Source: Bradyrhizobiaceae bacterium (GTDB taxonomy: Bacteria; Pseudomonadota; Alphaproteobacteria; Rhizobiales; Xanthobacteraceae). From it: a stretch of DNA of 63,502 nucleotides. The notes below the pieces were generated by a model. The model had not been told where the DNA came from and did not search any database. It was given only the letters and a program-made list of their open reading frames with translations. Positions 43,929-51,974 of the stretch are shown in pieces. Both the position numbers and the translations under genes were made by a program. The stretch is taken from the NCBI GenBank assembly GCA_947481685.1, contig CANKHA010000014.1, forward strand, positions 1-63,502, read 5' to 3'. Positions within the stretch are counted from its first letter, which is position 1. Each line of letters begins with the position of its first letter.

Positions 43929-44441
43929 ATGAGCGAGGAAAAATTGACAATCAAAATGACACCGCCACCCGTCAGAAGGGTGATCACGGGGCACTCCGCT
44001 GACAAGAAAGCTGTCGTCGTTGCCGACAGTGTGGCATCCATCGTCAAAGCGAAGGAGCATTCGGCCTCGACGACAATCTGGAGTTCACTGTCCATTCCCG
44101 TCGAAGTCGAAGGAGAGGGATTCACCGTCGACCCTGCCACGCGCTACCCAGGCTCGGGCGCACCCGCCAACGGTGTGCGCCTGATGGTCATGGACCTGGA
44201 GCCGGGGGCGAAAGGCAACATGCACCGCACGAACACTGTGGACCTGGTGACCTGCCTTGAAGGCGAAATCGAAATGCTGCTCCCGGACTCCTCGGTGCGT
44301 CTCAAGGCCGGAGAGATTCTCGTTCAGCAGTCTACGATTCATGCGTGGACGAACCCGGGCAAAGTGCGGGCAAGGCTCGCGATCACGCTGATTGATGCTG
44401 TCCCATTGGTGGAGGGGTTTCCGCCCGCTCGCGGGGGATGA
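43929..44441 (+). CDS. Single-cupin protein
   Basis: 170 residues from ATG 43929, six bases after the preceding stop. The cupin core is LMVMDLEPGAKGNMHRTNTV, DLVTCLEGEIEMLL and GEILVQQSTIHAWTN. Only one His (in NMHRTN) stands in motif 1, with an Asp in place of the second, so metal binding may be weak or absent. Similar proteins are often ligand-binding partners or isomerases in aromatic-acid operons. It ends the rightward operon that began at ferB or at the Bug gene, just before a strong terminator. Confidence 0.8.
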   Translation: MSEEKLTIKMTPPPVRRVITGHSADKKAVVVADSVASIVKAKEHSASTTIWSSLSIPVEVEGEGFTVDPATRYPGSGAPANGVRLMVMDLEPGAKGNMHRTNTVDLVTCLEGEIEMLLPDSSVRLKAGEILVQQSTIHAWTNPGKVRARLAITLIDAVPLVEGFPPARGG

Positions 44442-44493
44442 TGCGCCGGAGTGTTGAACGCGCATAGCGCGGCTCAAGAGGTTCTCTCTAAAA

Positions 44494-44521
44494 GAAAGGC
44501 CCCGGATTTCCGGGGTCTTTT
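44494..44521. terminator. Intrinsic terminator, probably bidirectional
   Basis: The stem GGCCCCGG (44498-44505) with CCGGGGTC (44510-44517), with one G-T pair, closes on ATTT and is followed by TTTT (44518-44521). It is preceded by AAAGAAA. The A-tract before and T-tract after suit termination from both sides, between the cupin gene and the convergent racemase-fold gene. Confidence 0.8.
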
Positions 44522-44546
44522 CAGATCGAGACGAAGCTTGTAATGC

Positions 44547-45323
44547 CTAGACCCGCTTCGTGAAGTCGGAATAATTCAACTTTCCGCGCGGATAGGTGAT
44601 TGCGCTCTGCGTCATACCGAAGGAAACGCAGGCTTCCGCAAAGCGGATGCCGATCGCTTTGGTATTGAGAACCTGCACGCCCGTGGCTTTTTCCAGATCG
44701 ACCGGATCGACGACATAGGGAATGAGCGCGCCGCCGAGCGGCACGATGATCTCGGCACCTTTGTCTTTCACCAGCGAGCGAATGAGATCCGCAGTGACTC
44801 CGAAAATCTCGTCCTTTCGCGTCTTGATGTCCTTGCCATAGATTCCTATCGGCTTGATGTCCGACACAAAGTGATCGAGGCCGTAGCTGCGCAAGATGCG
44901 CCATGTATAAGGGACGTGCGGCGCCAATGGCACGGTGATGCCGACCTTGTCGGCAAGCGTTAGCGCGGCGTGCATGGTGGTGCGGAGCAATCCGATCACC
45001 GGGATATCGACGGCCAAACGTCCGCCATCGACGCCGGGCTCGAACGTGTTGCTGGAGATCACGGCATCATAGCCATTCTCCGATGCCCAGAAAATCTTCC
45101 GGACGATGCTCGGGGTCTCCATCATGTGATGCAGGCCGTTTAACGCGCTCTGCTTGCCGATGGTGTCGAAGAGTTGCGATCCCTCATAATCGTCGGGAAA
45201 GCCGATCTCTACCTTGGTCCCCACGGATGCGTAGCTGTTAAGCTGCGCCTCGATCGTGGGAACGTCATAGGCCTGGTTCTTGGGAGCCTGATTCAGGAAC
45301 AGGATACGGATATCTTTTTTCAC
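44547..45323 (-). CDS. Asp/Glu racemase superfamily protein without the usual cysteines
   Basis: 258 residues with the hydantoin racemase/arylmalonate decarboxylase fold pattern: IRILFLNQAPKNQAYDVPTI at the start, YDAVISSNTFEPGVDGGRLA in the first half and AEIIVPLGGALIPYVV in the second. Superfamily enzymes use a Cys in each half (typically NCF or ACF, and LGC). Here Thr93 and Gly198 occupy those places, and the only Cys of the protein is Cys232. It may be a non-canonical isomerase, decarboxylase or lyase, or a binding protein. Its start overlaps the stop of the Bug gene by 4 bases, so the two are translationally coupled. Confidence 0.8.
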   Translation of the reverse strand: MKKDIRILFLNQAPKNQAYDVPTIEAQLNSYASVGTKVEIGFPDDYEGSQLFDTIGKQSALNGLHHMMETPSIVRKIFWASENGYDAVISSNTFEPGVDGGRLAVDIPVIGLLRTTMHAALTLADKVGITVPLAPHVPYTWRILRSYGLDHFVSDIKPIGIYGKDIKTRKDEIFGVTADLIRSLVKDKGAEIIVPLGGALIPYVVDPVDLEKATGVQVLNTKAIGIRFAEACVSFGMTQSAITYPRGKLNYSDFTKRV

Positions 45324-46342
45324 TTGGTGAGTTCTTTCATTTTTTCCACGATTTCCGGCGACGTGCTCATCAAATCCGCGATAAGCGTCGCAATCTCGGG
45401 GCCGGAAACATAGGTCATTTCCATTCCTGCCTTCTTGGATTCTTCCAGCAGTTCCGGATCCTTCAATGTATCCGCCACGGCTTTGCGCAGGGCTTCAACC
45501 CGTTCTTTGGGAACATTCGGTGGGGCAACAATCGGCCGGCCGAGTTCGACGCTCGACGTGTAGAGCGACAGCACCTTTCGCTGATCCTCGTTTTTCACGA
45601 AGTCGAACACCGACGGCGCGTTCAGTCCTTCGAGCGGATGGCGCTCGGTGTTGAATAGCACCTTGAGCTTGCCGGAGCTGAACCATTCGGGACGGCTGCT
45701 GCGAAGCGAACTGTAAGTCTGGCAAATTCCCTGGACCTCGCCGCGCTCTATAGCCAGCAGAACCGCCTGCGAATTGCCGTAGCCTTCGATCAACTTGAAC
45801 TTCATGCCGAGCAGCCGCTGCAGCAATACGGGCGTCGTGCTGAGCGCCGTGCCCGATCCGGCGCCACCGACCAGCACCTCATTCTGGAAAAGGTCCTCCG
45901 CCTTCTTCACCGGAGCGGTATCGACGACCGCGCAAACGCGGTTTGTCAGTTCGGGGCTGCCAAGCCAGTTGAACTTTAGCGGGTCGAAGCGCACGCCTTC
46001 TTTCTTCATGAGCGCGTCGTTCGGAAGATTGCGGCCGATCATGCCGATAACGGTGCCGTCCTGTGCCGCGGTATTGAACAAATGGTTGGTCGCCGTGATT
46101 TGCCCGGCGCCAGGCATGTTCTGCGGAACGATGATGGGATTGCCCGGGATATGTTTTCCGAGAAATCGCGCGATCATCCTTGACCACTGATCGTAATCGC
46201 CGCCGGTCGCAGAAGAGATGATGAACTTGACCTGCTTTCCGCGGTAGAAATCCTCGATCGGATCCGCCGCGGCGGGCGCAAACAGCGCTGCCAGCGCCGG
46301 AGCTGCCGCGACAATAGCCTTGAGTGTCAGTCTCAAGTGCAT
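45320..46342 (-). CDS. Bug/TctC-family periplasmic solute receptor 4
   Basis: 340 residues from ATG 46342. The GGGAGG site touches this ATG, so the TTG two codons later (46336), at normal spacing, may be the true start. Signal peptide LTLKAIVAAAPALAALFAPA with cleavage near AAADP. Motifs are FYRGKQVKFIISSATGGDYD, HIPGNPIIVPQNMPGAGQIT and PIVAPPNVPKERVEALRKA. It is coupled to the racemase-fold gene downstream, a strong hint that both handle one compound. The promoter region carries a 36-base palindrome. Confidence 0.88.
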   Translation of the reverse strand: MHLRLTLKAIVAAAPALAALFAPAAADPIEDFYRGKQVKFIISSATGGDYDQWSRMIARFLGKHIPGNPIIVPQNMPGAGQITATNHLFNTAAQDGTVIGMIGRNLPNDALMKKEGVRFDPLKFNWLGSPELTNRVCAVVDTAPVKKAEDLFQNEVLVGGAGSGTALSTTPVLLQRLLGMKFKLIEGYGNSQAVLLAIERGEVQGICQTYSSLRSSRPEWFSSGKLKVLFNTERHPLEGLNAPSVFDFVKNEDQRKVLSLYTSSVELGRPIVAPPNVPKERVEALRKAVADTLKDPELLEESKKAGMEMTYVSGPEIATLIADLMSTSPEIVEKMKELTK

Positions 46343-46408
46343 CCTCCCATTATTATGTATCGTTGGCCGGATATTAGCGGGAACCCGAAGGGGCGCAAGT
46401 TCGGGCCC

Positions 46409-46444
46409 ATGCGTCATCTGCGACCGGTGTCGCAAATGACGCAT
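46409..46444. promoter_or_regulatory. Near-perfect 36-base nested palindrome
   Basis: Outer arms ATGCGTCAT (46409-46417) and ATGACGCAT (46436-46444), and inner arms TGCGAC (46419-46424) and GTCGCA (46429-46434), surround CGGT. Only the C/A pair at 46418/46435 is mismatched. It lies 66 bases upstream of the Bug start codon and 10 bases after the flavoprotein stop. In the direction of these genes no T-run follows, so an operator is more likely than a terminator. Confidence 0.55.
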
Positions 46445-46453
46445 TTTGTGCGG

Positions 46454-47938
46454 TCAATTCTGCAATGCAGCAGCGTTGCGCCCTGCGAGATAACTAAACA
46501 CAGCGTTGCGGGTCTGCCCGGTGCAGGACGGGTAGTTGTGGAAGAACAGGCCGACCACGTCGCCCGAGGCGAATAGCCCATGAATGGCGCGATGTCCCGT
46601 GTTGATCACCTGGGCCTTGGTATCGACCTGCAATCCGCCGAAGGTGAACGTGATGCCGGCGGTCACCTGATAAGCCCGGAACGGCGGGCGGACGATGGGC
46701 TCCGCCCAATGCGATTTCGGCGGCGAGATTCCAACGGTGCATTTGCCGTCGAGCTTGCGCGGATCGAACGGCACATCCTTCCGGCAGGCAGCGTTGAATT
46801 CTTCCACGGTGTGCACCAGCACCGCAGGCTCGATGCCGATTTTCTTTGCCAGCTCGGCGATGGTGTCGGCTTCGAACACCGTGGCGGTGTAGTTCCGTCC
46901 GCGCCGGAACAGATCGACGCCGGTCTGGTCATAAATCTGGAAAGCGGAAGCGCCGGGCTGCGCCAGCACCGCGCGGCCGGTCTTGGCATATGTATAGGAG
47001 TGCTTGGCCTCGCCTTCGTCGTAAAAGCGCAAGCCCAGATTGTTGACCGTGATGCTGTAGGGATAATCGTAGCGGTTCATGGAATTTCCCTTCCCGCCCT
47101 CGAGAAGCGGAGTTTCCACGGCTGGAGCGGCGCTGTCGATCGGCGTCATGTGGGCACCCTGCCAATGTCCTGCCGCTTTCGCGCCGATCGCCAGCATGGC
47201 CTGCAGCACTTCACCGGTATTGTGCTTGCTGCCACGCACCCGCAGGAAATCGGTATTAGTACCGAGATAGCGCGCGCGCATTTCCGCGCTGGCCTGGAAG
47301 CCGCCACTGCAGCAAATGACGGCGCGTCCGTCGAGATCGTATTCTCCCGAGGGTGCCGAGACGCGTACGCCGTCGATCTGGCGCTCATTGCCATGAACGG
47401 CACGGACCTTGGAGTCGTATCGGATCTCGATGCCGTGCTTTAGCGCAATCTCGCGCAGCGCGAGCAGTAGACCGAGGCCGCCGCCGATCGGGTGGATGTT
47501 GATGCCAGGCTCGAAATAGAGCTTGTTATCGACTTCGATGGTTTTCTCCATCTCCCACTTGATGCCGATGTCTTTCATCCAGTGCACTGCGGCATTGGAT
47601 TGTCCGACAAAGGCGTCAGCGAGAACGGGATCGATCTGCCCCTGTGTCACGCGGTTCAGGTCTGCGAGGAAGTTTTCATGGGTATAGGGCGGCACATGCA
47701 TTCGCTGGAAGGTTGCCTCGTCCAGGTCCGGCACAAATTCCCGAATTTCTTTCGCCCCCGAATGCACGAAGCGAAAGCCGGTATGGGAGAAACGGGCGTT
47801 GCCGCCGAATTCGGTTTCAGGGGCTTTTTCCAGCATCACCACGCGACCGGCACCTGCGGTCTTGGCCGAAATGGCGGCCTCGAAGGCCGCGCTGCCGCCG
47901 CCAATCACGATAACGTCGTAAGTTTCACGTGGACTCAT
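46454..47938 (-). CDS. FAD-dependent fumarate reductase/tricarballylate dehydrogenase-like flavoprotein
   Basis: 494 residues. The dinucleotide motif is DVIVIGGGSAAFEAAISAKT (residues about 8-27), then EKAPETEFGGNARFSHTGFR. Further features are HPIGGGLGLLLALREIALKH, VICCSGGFQASAEMRARYLG and the C-terminal FAD contact FASGDVVGLFFHNYPSCTGQ. This is the succinate dehydrogenase/fumarate reductase flavoprotein fold, closest in style to TcuA tricarballylate dehydrogenase. The iron-sulfur/heme partner TcuB is absent. Together with the Bug receptor downstream it may process a carboxylic acid taken up by that receptor. Confidence 0.85.
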   Translation of the reverse strand: MSPRETYDVIVIGGGSAAFEAAISAKTAGAGRVVMLEKAPETEFGGNARFSHTGFRFVHSGAKEIREFVPDLDEATFQRMHVPPYTHENFLADLNRVTQGQIDPVLADAFVGQSNAAVHWMKDIGIKWEMEKTIEVDNKLYFEPGINIHPIGGGLGLLLALREIALKHGIEIRYDSKVRAVHGNERQIDGVRVSAPSGEYDLDGRAVICCSGGFQASAEMRARYLGTNTDFLRVRGSKHNTGEVLQAMLAIGAKAAGHWQGAHMTPIDSAAPAVETPLLEGGKGNSMNRYDYPYSITVNNLGLRFYDEGEAKHSYTYAKTGRAVLAQPGASAFQIYDQTGVDLFRRGRNYTATVFEADTIAELAKKIGIEPAVLVHTVEEFNAACRKDVPFDPRKLDGKCTVGISPPKSHWAEPIVRPPFRAYQVTAGITFTFGGLQVDTKAQVINTGHRAIHGLFASGDVVGLFFHNYPSCTGQTRNAVFSYLAGRNAAALQN

Positions 47939-48038
47939 GCTGCGCCAATCCCCCTTTTATAGGTGTTTCGTCCCTAGAAGTTTGATTTTAGATGCGAATG
48001 GGGCGGCAGCGCAATCGTCTCTGTCCCGGCAGACCAAA

Positions 48039-48650
48039 TCAAACGAGGTATATCCGGTCCGTCAGCTCCCCGCGCTTGGGTCCTGTACTTGGAAAATGCG
48101 TTGCAAGCTCCTCGCCGCAAAGCTCTATCGCAGCGACGAAGCCGTCCCCGATCCGGTCTTCCCGAACATGCGCCACCAGCGCATCGACGGCCGCCTGCCA
48201 TTCGGATTGCGGCACGCGGGCAGCGATCCCGTCGTCGGCGATAATCCTGACGTAACGCTCGGCCAGAGAGACGAAGATCAAGATACCGCAGCGATCCTTT
48301 TTGCGTGCGATACCCCGTATTGTGAACTGCTCTGTAGCCGCGCGATAAGCCATCTGGCGGCGCAGCCTTCCAGGCAAGAGCGACGCGCGCACGCGCGGGA
48401 TGGAGAAGACAATCCAAAGCAGGAGAAATGCCGCGACCTGCAGGGATAAAATCCCCTTCACCGTCATCGCCGTGCAAGCCACCAGAAGCCACGGCAACAC
48501 GAGAGCGGCAATAACCGCGACCAGGATAGGCAATGCCGCATCGGCAGTGGATGACTTCGCCAATACGCAAACGATTTCACCAGAGGTTTTGTCCTCGGCA
48601 TCGCCGACGGCTTTGGAGATTCTTTCGCGGTCCTGCACGGAAATCGTCAT
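48039..48650 (-). CDS. TPM-domain membrane protein (second of a pair)
   Basis: 203 residues starting at ATG 48650, which shares its A with the TGA of the preceding gene (TGATG overlap). The N-terminal part (QDRERISKAVGDAEDKTSGE) begins a TPM-like fold. Two hydrophobic segments (AALPILVAVIAALVLPWLLV, ILSLQVAAFLLLWIVFSIP) anchor it. The later ILIFVSLAERYVRIIADDGI is the core TPM strand. TPM proteins act in photosystem repair in plastids, while bacterial roles are largely unknown. It forms an operon with the other TPM gene and lemA. Confidence 0.85.
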   Translation of the reverse strand: MTISVQDRERISKAVGDAEDKTSGEIVCVLAKSSTADAALPILVAVIAALVLPWLLVACTAMTVKGILSLQVAAFLLLWIVFSIPRVRASLLPGRLRRQMAYRAATEQFTIRGIARKKDRCGILIFVSLAERYVRIIADDGIAARVPQSEWQAAVDALVAHVREDRIGDGFVAAIELCGEELATHFPSTGPKRGELTDRIYLV

Positions 48651-49441
48651 CACCAACTCCCCGAAGCTCCGCCGCCGCCTGACGAGCCTCCGCCGCCTGA
48701 GAAACCGCCACCTCCGGACGAACTGCTGCCGCTGCTCCAACTGCCGCCGCTGCTGCTGCTCGATCCTCCGGAGCTGGCGAGAGCATTGAAGACAAACCAG
48801 CTGAACCCGGGCGATACGATCAGCAGAAAGATAAATATGACGATCAGCGTGGGGACGAGCCAGTCCATTGAGTCGCTGTTCTGCTGGCTGTCGAGCCGCA
48901 ACGATGGCCGCTTCTCCCACTCCGATGCGTCGGTGGTCAGCACGGTAATAATGTCATCGACGCCACGTGAGATGCCGCCGCCGAAATCGCCGGTTTTGAA
49001 TCGTGGCGTGATGGCGTTGGTGATGATGACTTTCGATAATGCGTCGGTGAGCGTCCCTTCCAGTCCGTAGCCAACTTCGATACGCACACGCCGCTCGTTC
49101 GGCGCGACGAGCAGCAAGACGCCGTTGTTCTTCGTTTTTTCGCCAAGTGCCCAGGTGCGGAATAGCTGATTGGCGTATGGCTCGATCTCATCACCCTCGA
49201 GCGAACTGACCGTGGCGACAACGAGCTGAATGCCGGACTTGGTTTCGAGGTCGATGAGTTTTGGCTCGATCGCGTTACGTGTCTCAGCTGTGATGATATT
49301 CGCCTGATCGACGATGCGGCCGGTGAGCGGCGGAAACGTAACGGCAAGGGCCGTGACGGCCATCCACAGCAACGCAATCGCTGCGAAGGCGAAATGCGTT
49401 CGCCCTTTGGGGAGGCTTAATCCGATCCAGCGTGCCGGCAT
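48650..49441 (-). CDS. TPM-domain protein with signal/anchor and Gly/Ser-rich tail
   Basis: 263 residues. An N-terminal hydrophobic segment (FAFAAIALLWMAVTALAV) exports the TPM domain, which reads PPLTGRIVDQANIITAETRN, SGIQLVVATVSSLEGDEIEP, NNGVLLLVAPNERRVRIEVG and GYGLEGTLTDALSKVIITNA. A second membrane helix (VPTLIVIFIFLLIVSPGFSW) precedes about 40 residues of Gly/Ser, ending FSGGGGSSGGGGASGSW. This architecture with lemA upstream is widely conserved in proteobacteria. Envelope maintenance is the usual suggestion. Confidence 0.9.
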   Translation of the reverse strand: MPARWIGLSLPKGRTHFAFAAIALLWMAVTALAVTFPPLTGRIVDQANIITAETRNAIEPKLIDLETKSGIQLVVATVSSLEGDEIEPYANQLFRTWALGEKTKNNGVLLLVAPNERRVRIEVGYGLEGTLTDALSKVIITNAITPRFKTGDFGGGISRGVDDIITVLTTDASEWEKRPSLRLDSQQNSDSMDWLVPTLIVIFIFLLIVSPGFSWFVFNALASSGGSSSSSGGSWSSGSSSSGGGGFSGGGGSSGGGGASGSW

Positions 49442-49466
49442 GCCGCGGCTGCTCGCCAGGTGAACG

Positions 49467-50066
49467 TCAGAACTTCACCTGCGGCGGTGTCTGCGCGTTT
49501 TCACCTGCTGCAAATTCGGCCATCGGCTTGTTGCCGCGGAAGAACGTCGCTGCCCACAACAGGCCGGGGAAAGTCCGAAGCGCGGTGTTGTAGGCCCGCA
49601 CGGACTCGATGTAGTCGCGCCGCGCGACCGAAATGCGGTTTTCCGTGCCTTCCAGTTGCGACTGCAACGCCAGGAAGTTCTGGTTCGACTTGAGGTCGGG
49701 GTAATTCTCGCTGATCGCGATCAGCCGGCCCAGTGCGCCGGAGAGTTGGTTCTGCGCATCCTGGAACTGCTTGAGTTTTTCCGGGTCGGTGAGCTGCGAG
49801 ACATCGATCTTTGTCTGCGTTGCCTTGGCGCGCGCTTCGACGACAGCGGTCAGTACGTCCTTCTCCTGCTTGGCATAACCTTGCACGGTAGCAACAAGGT
49901 TCGGGATGAGATTGGCGCGGCGCTGGTAATTATTCTGCACATCGGCCCATTTCGCCTTTGCTTGCTCTTCAAGCGTCGGGATGGTGTTGTAGCCGCAGGC
50001 CGAGACGGTCAGCCCCAAAAGGATGACGGCAACAACAGTGTGCATGGGCGAATACAGTCTCATCAT
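49467..50066 (-). CDS. lemA: LemA-family lipoprotein
   Basis: About 199 residues from ATG 50066, with a second ATG one codon later. The lipoprotein signal ends in LTVSAC (Cys24). The LemA pattern follows: YNTIPTLEEQAKAKWADVQN, NYQRRANLIPNLVATVQGYA, LIAISENYPDLKSNQNFLAL and VRAYNTALRTFPG. A helical-bundle envelope protein of unknown molecular function, first gene of the lemA-TPM-TPM operon. Confidence 0.93.
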   Translation of the reverse strand: MMRLYSPMHTVVAVILLGLTVSACGYNTIPTLEEQAKAKWADVQNNYQRRANLIPNLVATVQGYAKQEKDVLTAVVEARAKATQTKIDVSQLTDPEKLKQFQDAQNQLSGALGRLIAISENYPDLKSNQNFLALQSQLEGTENRISVARRDYIESVRAYNTALRTFPGLLWAATFFRGNKPMAEFAAGENAQTPPQVKF

Positions 50067-50247
50067 GACGACTCCTCCGGCTTCTGCGAGCCAGCGTTGC
50101 AATGGGTATCAGCTTAGCAGAAAGACTTACCGAGGTCCCGACCGAAAAATATTCTCGGGTTACCGGCTTCATGCTTGTGTGCGGCAATATATAAAGACGT
50201 GGCCGTCGTCACCCCCTGCCAATCCGGGACGAAAAGGATGACTAGGC

Positions 50248-50424
50248 ATGCCTGACGTTGCAAAGACTGACGCCAAGACGCCTTGCGAAAAATGTCATGG
50301 CACCATGAAACTCGTAAAAATCGAGCCGCTGTTTGTCGAACCGGATATGATGCAGCACACGTTTGTTTGTGAGAACTGTTCGCATCAAGCGGCCTTCAAA
50401 TTTGGGAAAGGCCTCCTGGGTTGA
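50248..50424 (+). CDS. 58-residue zinc-ribbon-like protein
   Basis: ATG 50248 with AAGGATG eight bases upstream opens a 58-codon frame ending TGA 50422-50424. It has two C-x-x-C knuckles, TPCEKCHGTM (Cys13/Cys16) and FVCENCSHQA (Cys41/Cys44), 24 residues apart. This is the spacing of a small zinc ribbon. No other domain is present. Such mini-ribbons may bind nucleic acid or a protein partner, and the function is unknown. It stands alone between lemA (divergent) and the peroxidase gene. Confidence 0.7.
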   Translation: MPDVAKTDAKTPCEKCHGTMKLVKIEPLFVEPDMMQHTFVCENCSHQAAFKFGKGLLG

Positions 50425-50489
50425 GCAAAGATAACCCGCCGCGACGGATCATTAACGCCATCTAAAGATTGCACCGGCAGGCTATCCCC

Positions 50490-51521
50490 ATGCGGTCCGT
50501 GACCAGCTGGAAGGCTCTTGCTCTCCTGCCGGCGACGCTGCTCCTCTTTTGGGGGGCGGCGCCGGAGGCCGATAACCTATTGCCGAAGCCGGCGACACGG
50601 GACAGCTTCAAGCGCGAAAGCATCCCCTTCCCGGACGAAAATTCATACAGCGCTGCAAAGGCCGACCTCGGGCGGCTGTTATTCTTCGATCCGCTCCTGT
50701 CCGGTTCGCAATCGCGCTCATGCTCCAACTGCCACAACCCCGGGCTGTCTTGGGGCGATGGGCTTCCGCGCGCTCTTGGCGAAAAGCAGGTGCCATTGGC
50801 GGTGCGCTCGCCCACGCTGATCGATGTCGCCTGGGTTCCGAGGCTTGGGTGGGACGGCAAATTTGAAAGCCTGGAGGCTGTCACCTTCGGGCCGATCACC
50901 GGTAAGGGAAACATGAATTTACCGGAGCCGGAAGTGCTGATGTCGCGCCTCTCAGCTATTCCGGGCTATGTCAGCGCGTTCAAGGCTGCCTTCGGCGACA
51001 GCAGCATTACGCGCAGCAAAATCGAGGTTGCGCTGGCAACCTATCAACGCACGCTCGTCGCAACCGAAGCGCCGTTTGACCGGTGGGTGAAGGGTAACGA
51101 AACAGCGATCGATGCCGCCGCAAAACGTGGTTTCGCCCTTTTTGCCGGCAAGGCGCGCTGTGCGGAATGCCATAGTGGCCCTGCATTCACCGACGGTTCG
51201 TTTCACGACATCGGCACCGCGAAGGACGATGACATCGGCCGCGGCCGTATTTTCCCGAGCTCCGTCAAATTGCGTTACGCATTCAAGACGCCCACCCTGC
51301 GCGATGTCGCACGTCGGGCACCTTATATGCATGACGGCTCGTTACCGACGCTGGAAGCTGTGATTGCACTCTATGATCGCGGCGGGATCGAACGCCCGAG
51401 CCGGTCGCCGAAGGTCACGCCGCTCGGTCTGACCGACAAGGAAAAATCAGATCTGGTGGCATTTCTTCGCACCCTCGACGGTGCGCCACTGTCTGTGACG
51501 GTTCCGGTTTTGCCGCGCTAA
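50490..51521 (+). CDS. Di-heme cytochrome c peroxidase / MauG-family protein
   Basis: 343 residues from ATG 50490. A signal peptide (KALALLPATLLLFWGAAPEA) targets the periplasm. Two heme c sites are present: CSNCH (78-82) and CAECH (224-228). The loop GWDGKFESLEAV and the distal AYMHDGS-type YMHDGSLPTLEAVIALYDRG are typical of the CCP/MauG family. It would reduce H2O2 or modify a partner protein. No mau genes are present, so a peroxidase role is the simplest view. Confidence 0.9.
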   Translation: MRSVTSWKALALLPATLLLFWGAAPEADNLLPKPATRDSFKRESIPFPDENSYSAAKADLGRLLFFDPLLSGSQSRSCSNCHNPGLSWGDGLPRALGEKQVPLAVRSPTLIDVAWVPRLGWDGKFESLEAVTFGPITGKGNMNLPEPEVLMSRLSAIPGYVSAFKAAFGDSSITRSKIEVALATYQRTLVATEAPFDRWVKGNETAIDAAAKRGFALFAGKARCAECHSGPAFTDGSFHDIGTAKDDDIGRGRIFPSSVKLRYAFKTPTLRDVARRAPYMHDGSLPTLEAVIALYDRGGIERPSRSPKVTPLGLTDKEKSDLVAFLRTLDGAPLSVTVPVLPR

Positions 51522-51557
51522 GGCGGCGCTCCGGGATGCCTCACGTCAATCGTCTGA

Positions 51558-51719
51558 TCAGATGGCACCCGGTAATGCGGCGCCGAGCAGCGCCAGGGCG
51601 CCGACCATCAGCACACCGCCACATCGTTCAAGCACAGCGACATGTGCCGACGAATAGGGCGCTGCGCAGGACGTTCCGATGCCGGCAAGCATGCTCAGTA
51701 CAATCGTGGTGCTCAGCAT
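51558..51719 (-). CDS. Small hypothetical membrane-associated protein
   Basis: 53 residues from ATG 51719 (MLSTTIVLSMLAGIGTSCAA). It has one or two hydrophobic stretches (VLSMLAGIGTS, VLMVGALALLGAALPGAI). The frame continues upstream, but that part is Arg-rich and unlike a protein. Coding status is not certain. The stop lies 37 bases from the peroxidase stop, so the two genes converge. Confidence 0.4.
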   Translation of the reverse strand: MLSTTIVLSMLAGIGTSCAAPYSSAHVAVLERCGGVLMVGALALLGAALPGAI

Positions 51720-51974
51720 TGTCTTTCCCCGAGTGCGAACCATCCACCACGCTAGGGCATAACGTTTAAAAGCCGGCCCCGGTTTTCCCGAAAACTTTAT
51801 TGAACGCCGAGTCCGCAGCGATGCGTGCCAAAGCGGTACGCATGACGTCGCGCGCACGCGAAATTTTAACCAAATCTTAACCAAGATGCTGCGTCGCAAC
51901 CGAAACCGGCTGCAAATGCTTAACAAATAGTTTAAGGTGACCCCATAAAACATTGGTAAATAGAGTATTAATCC

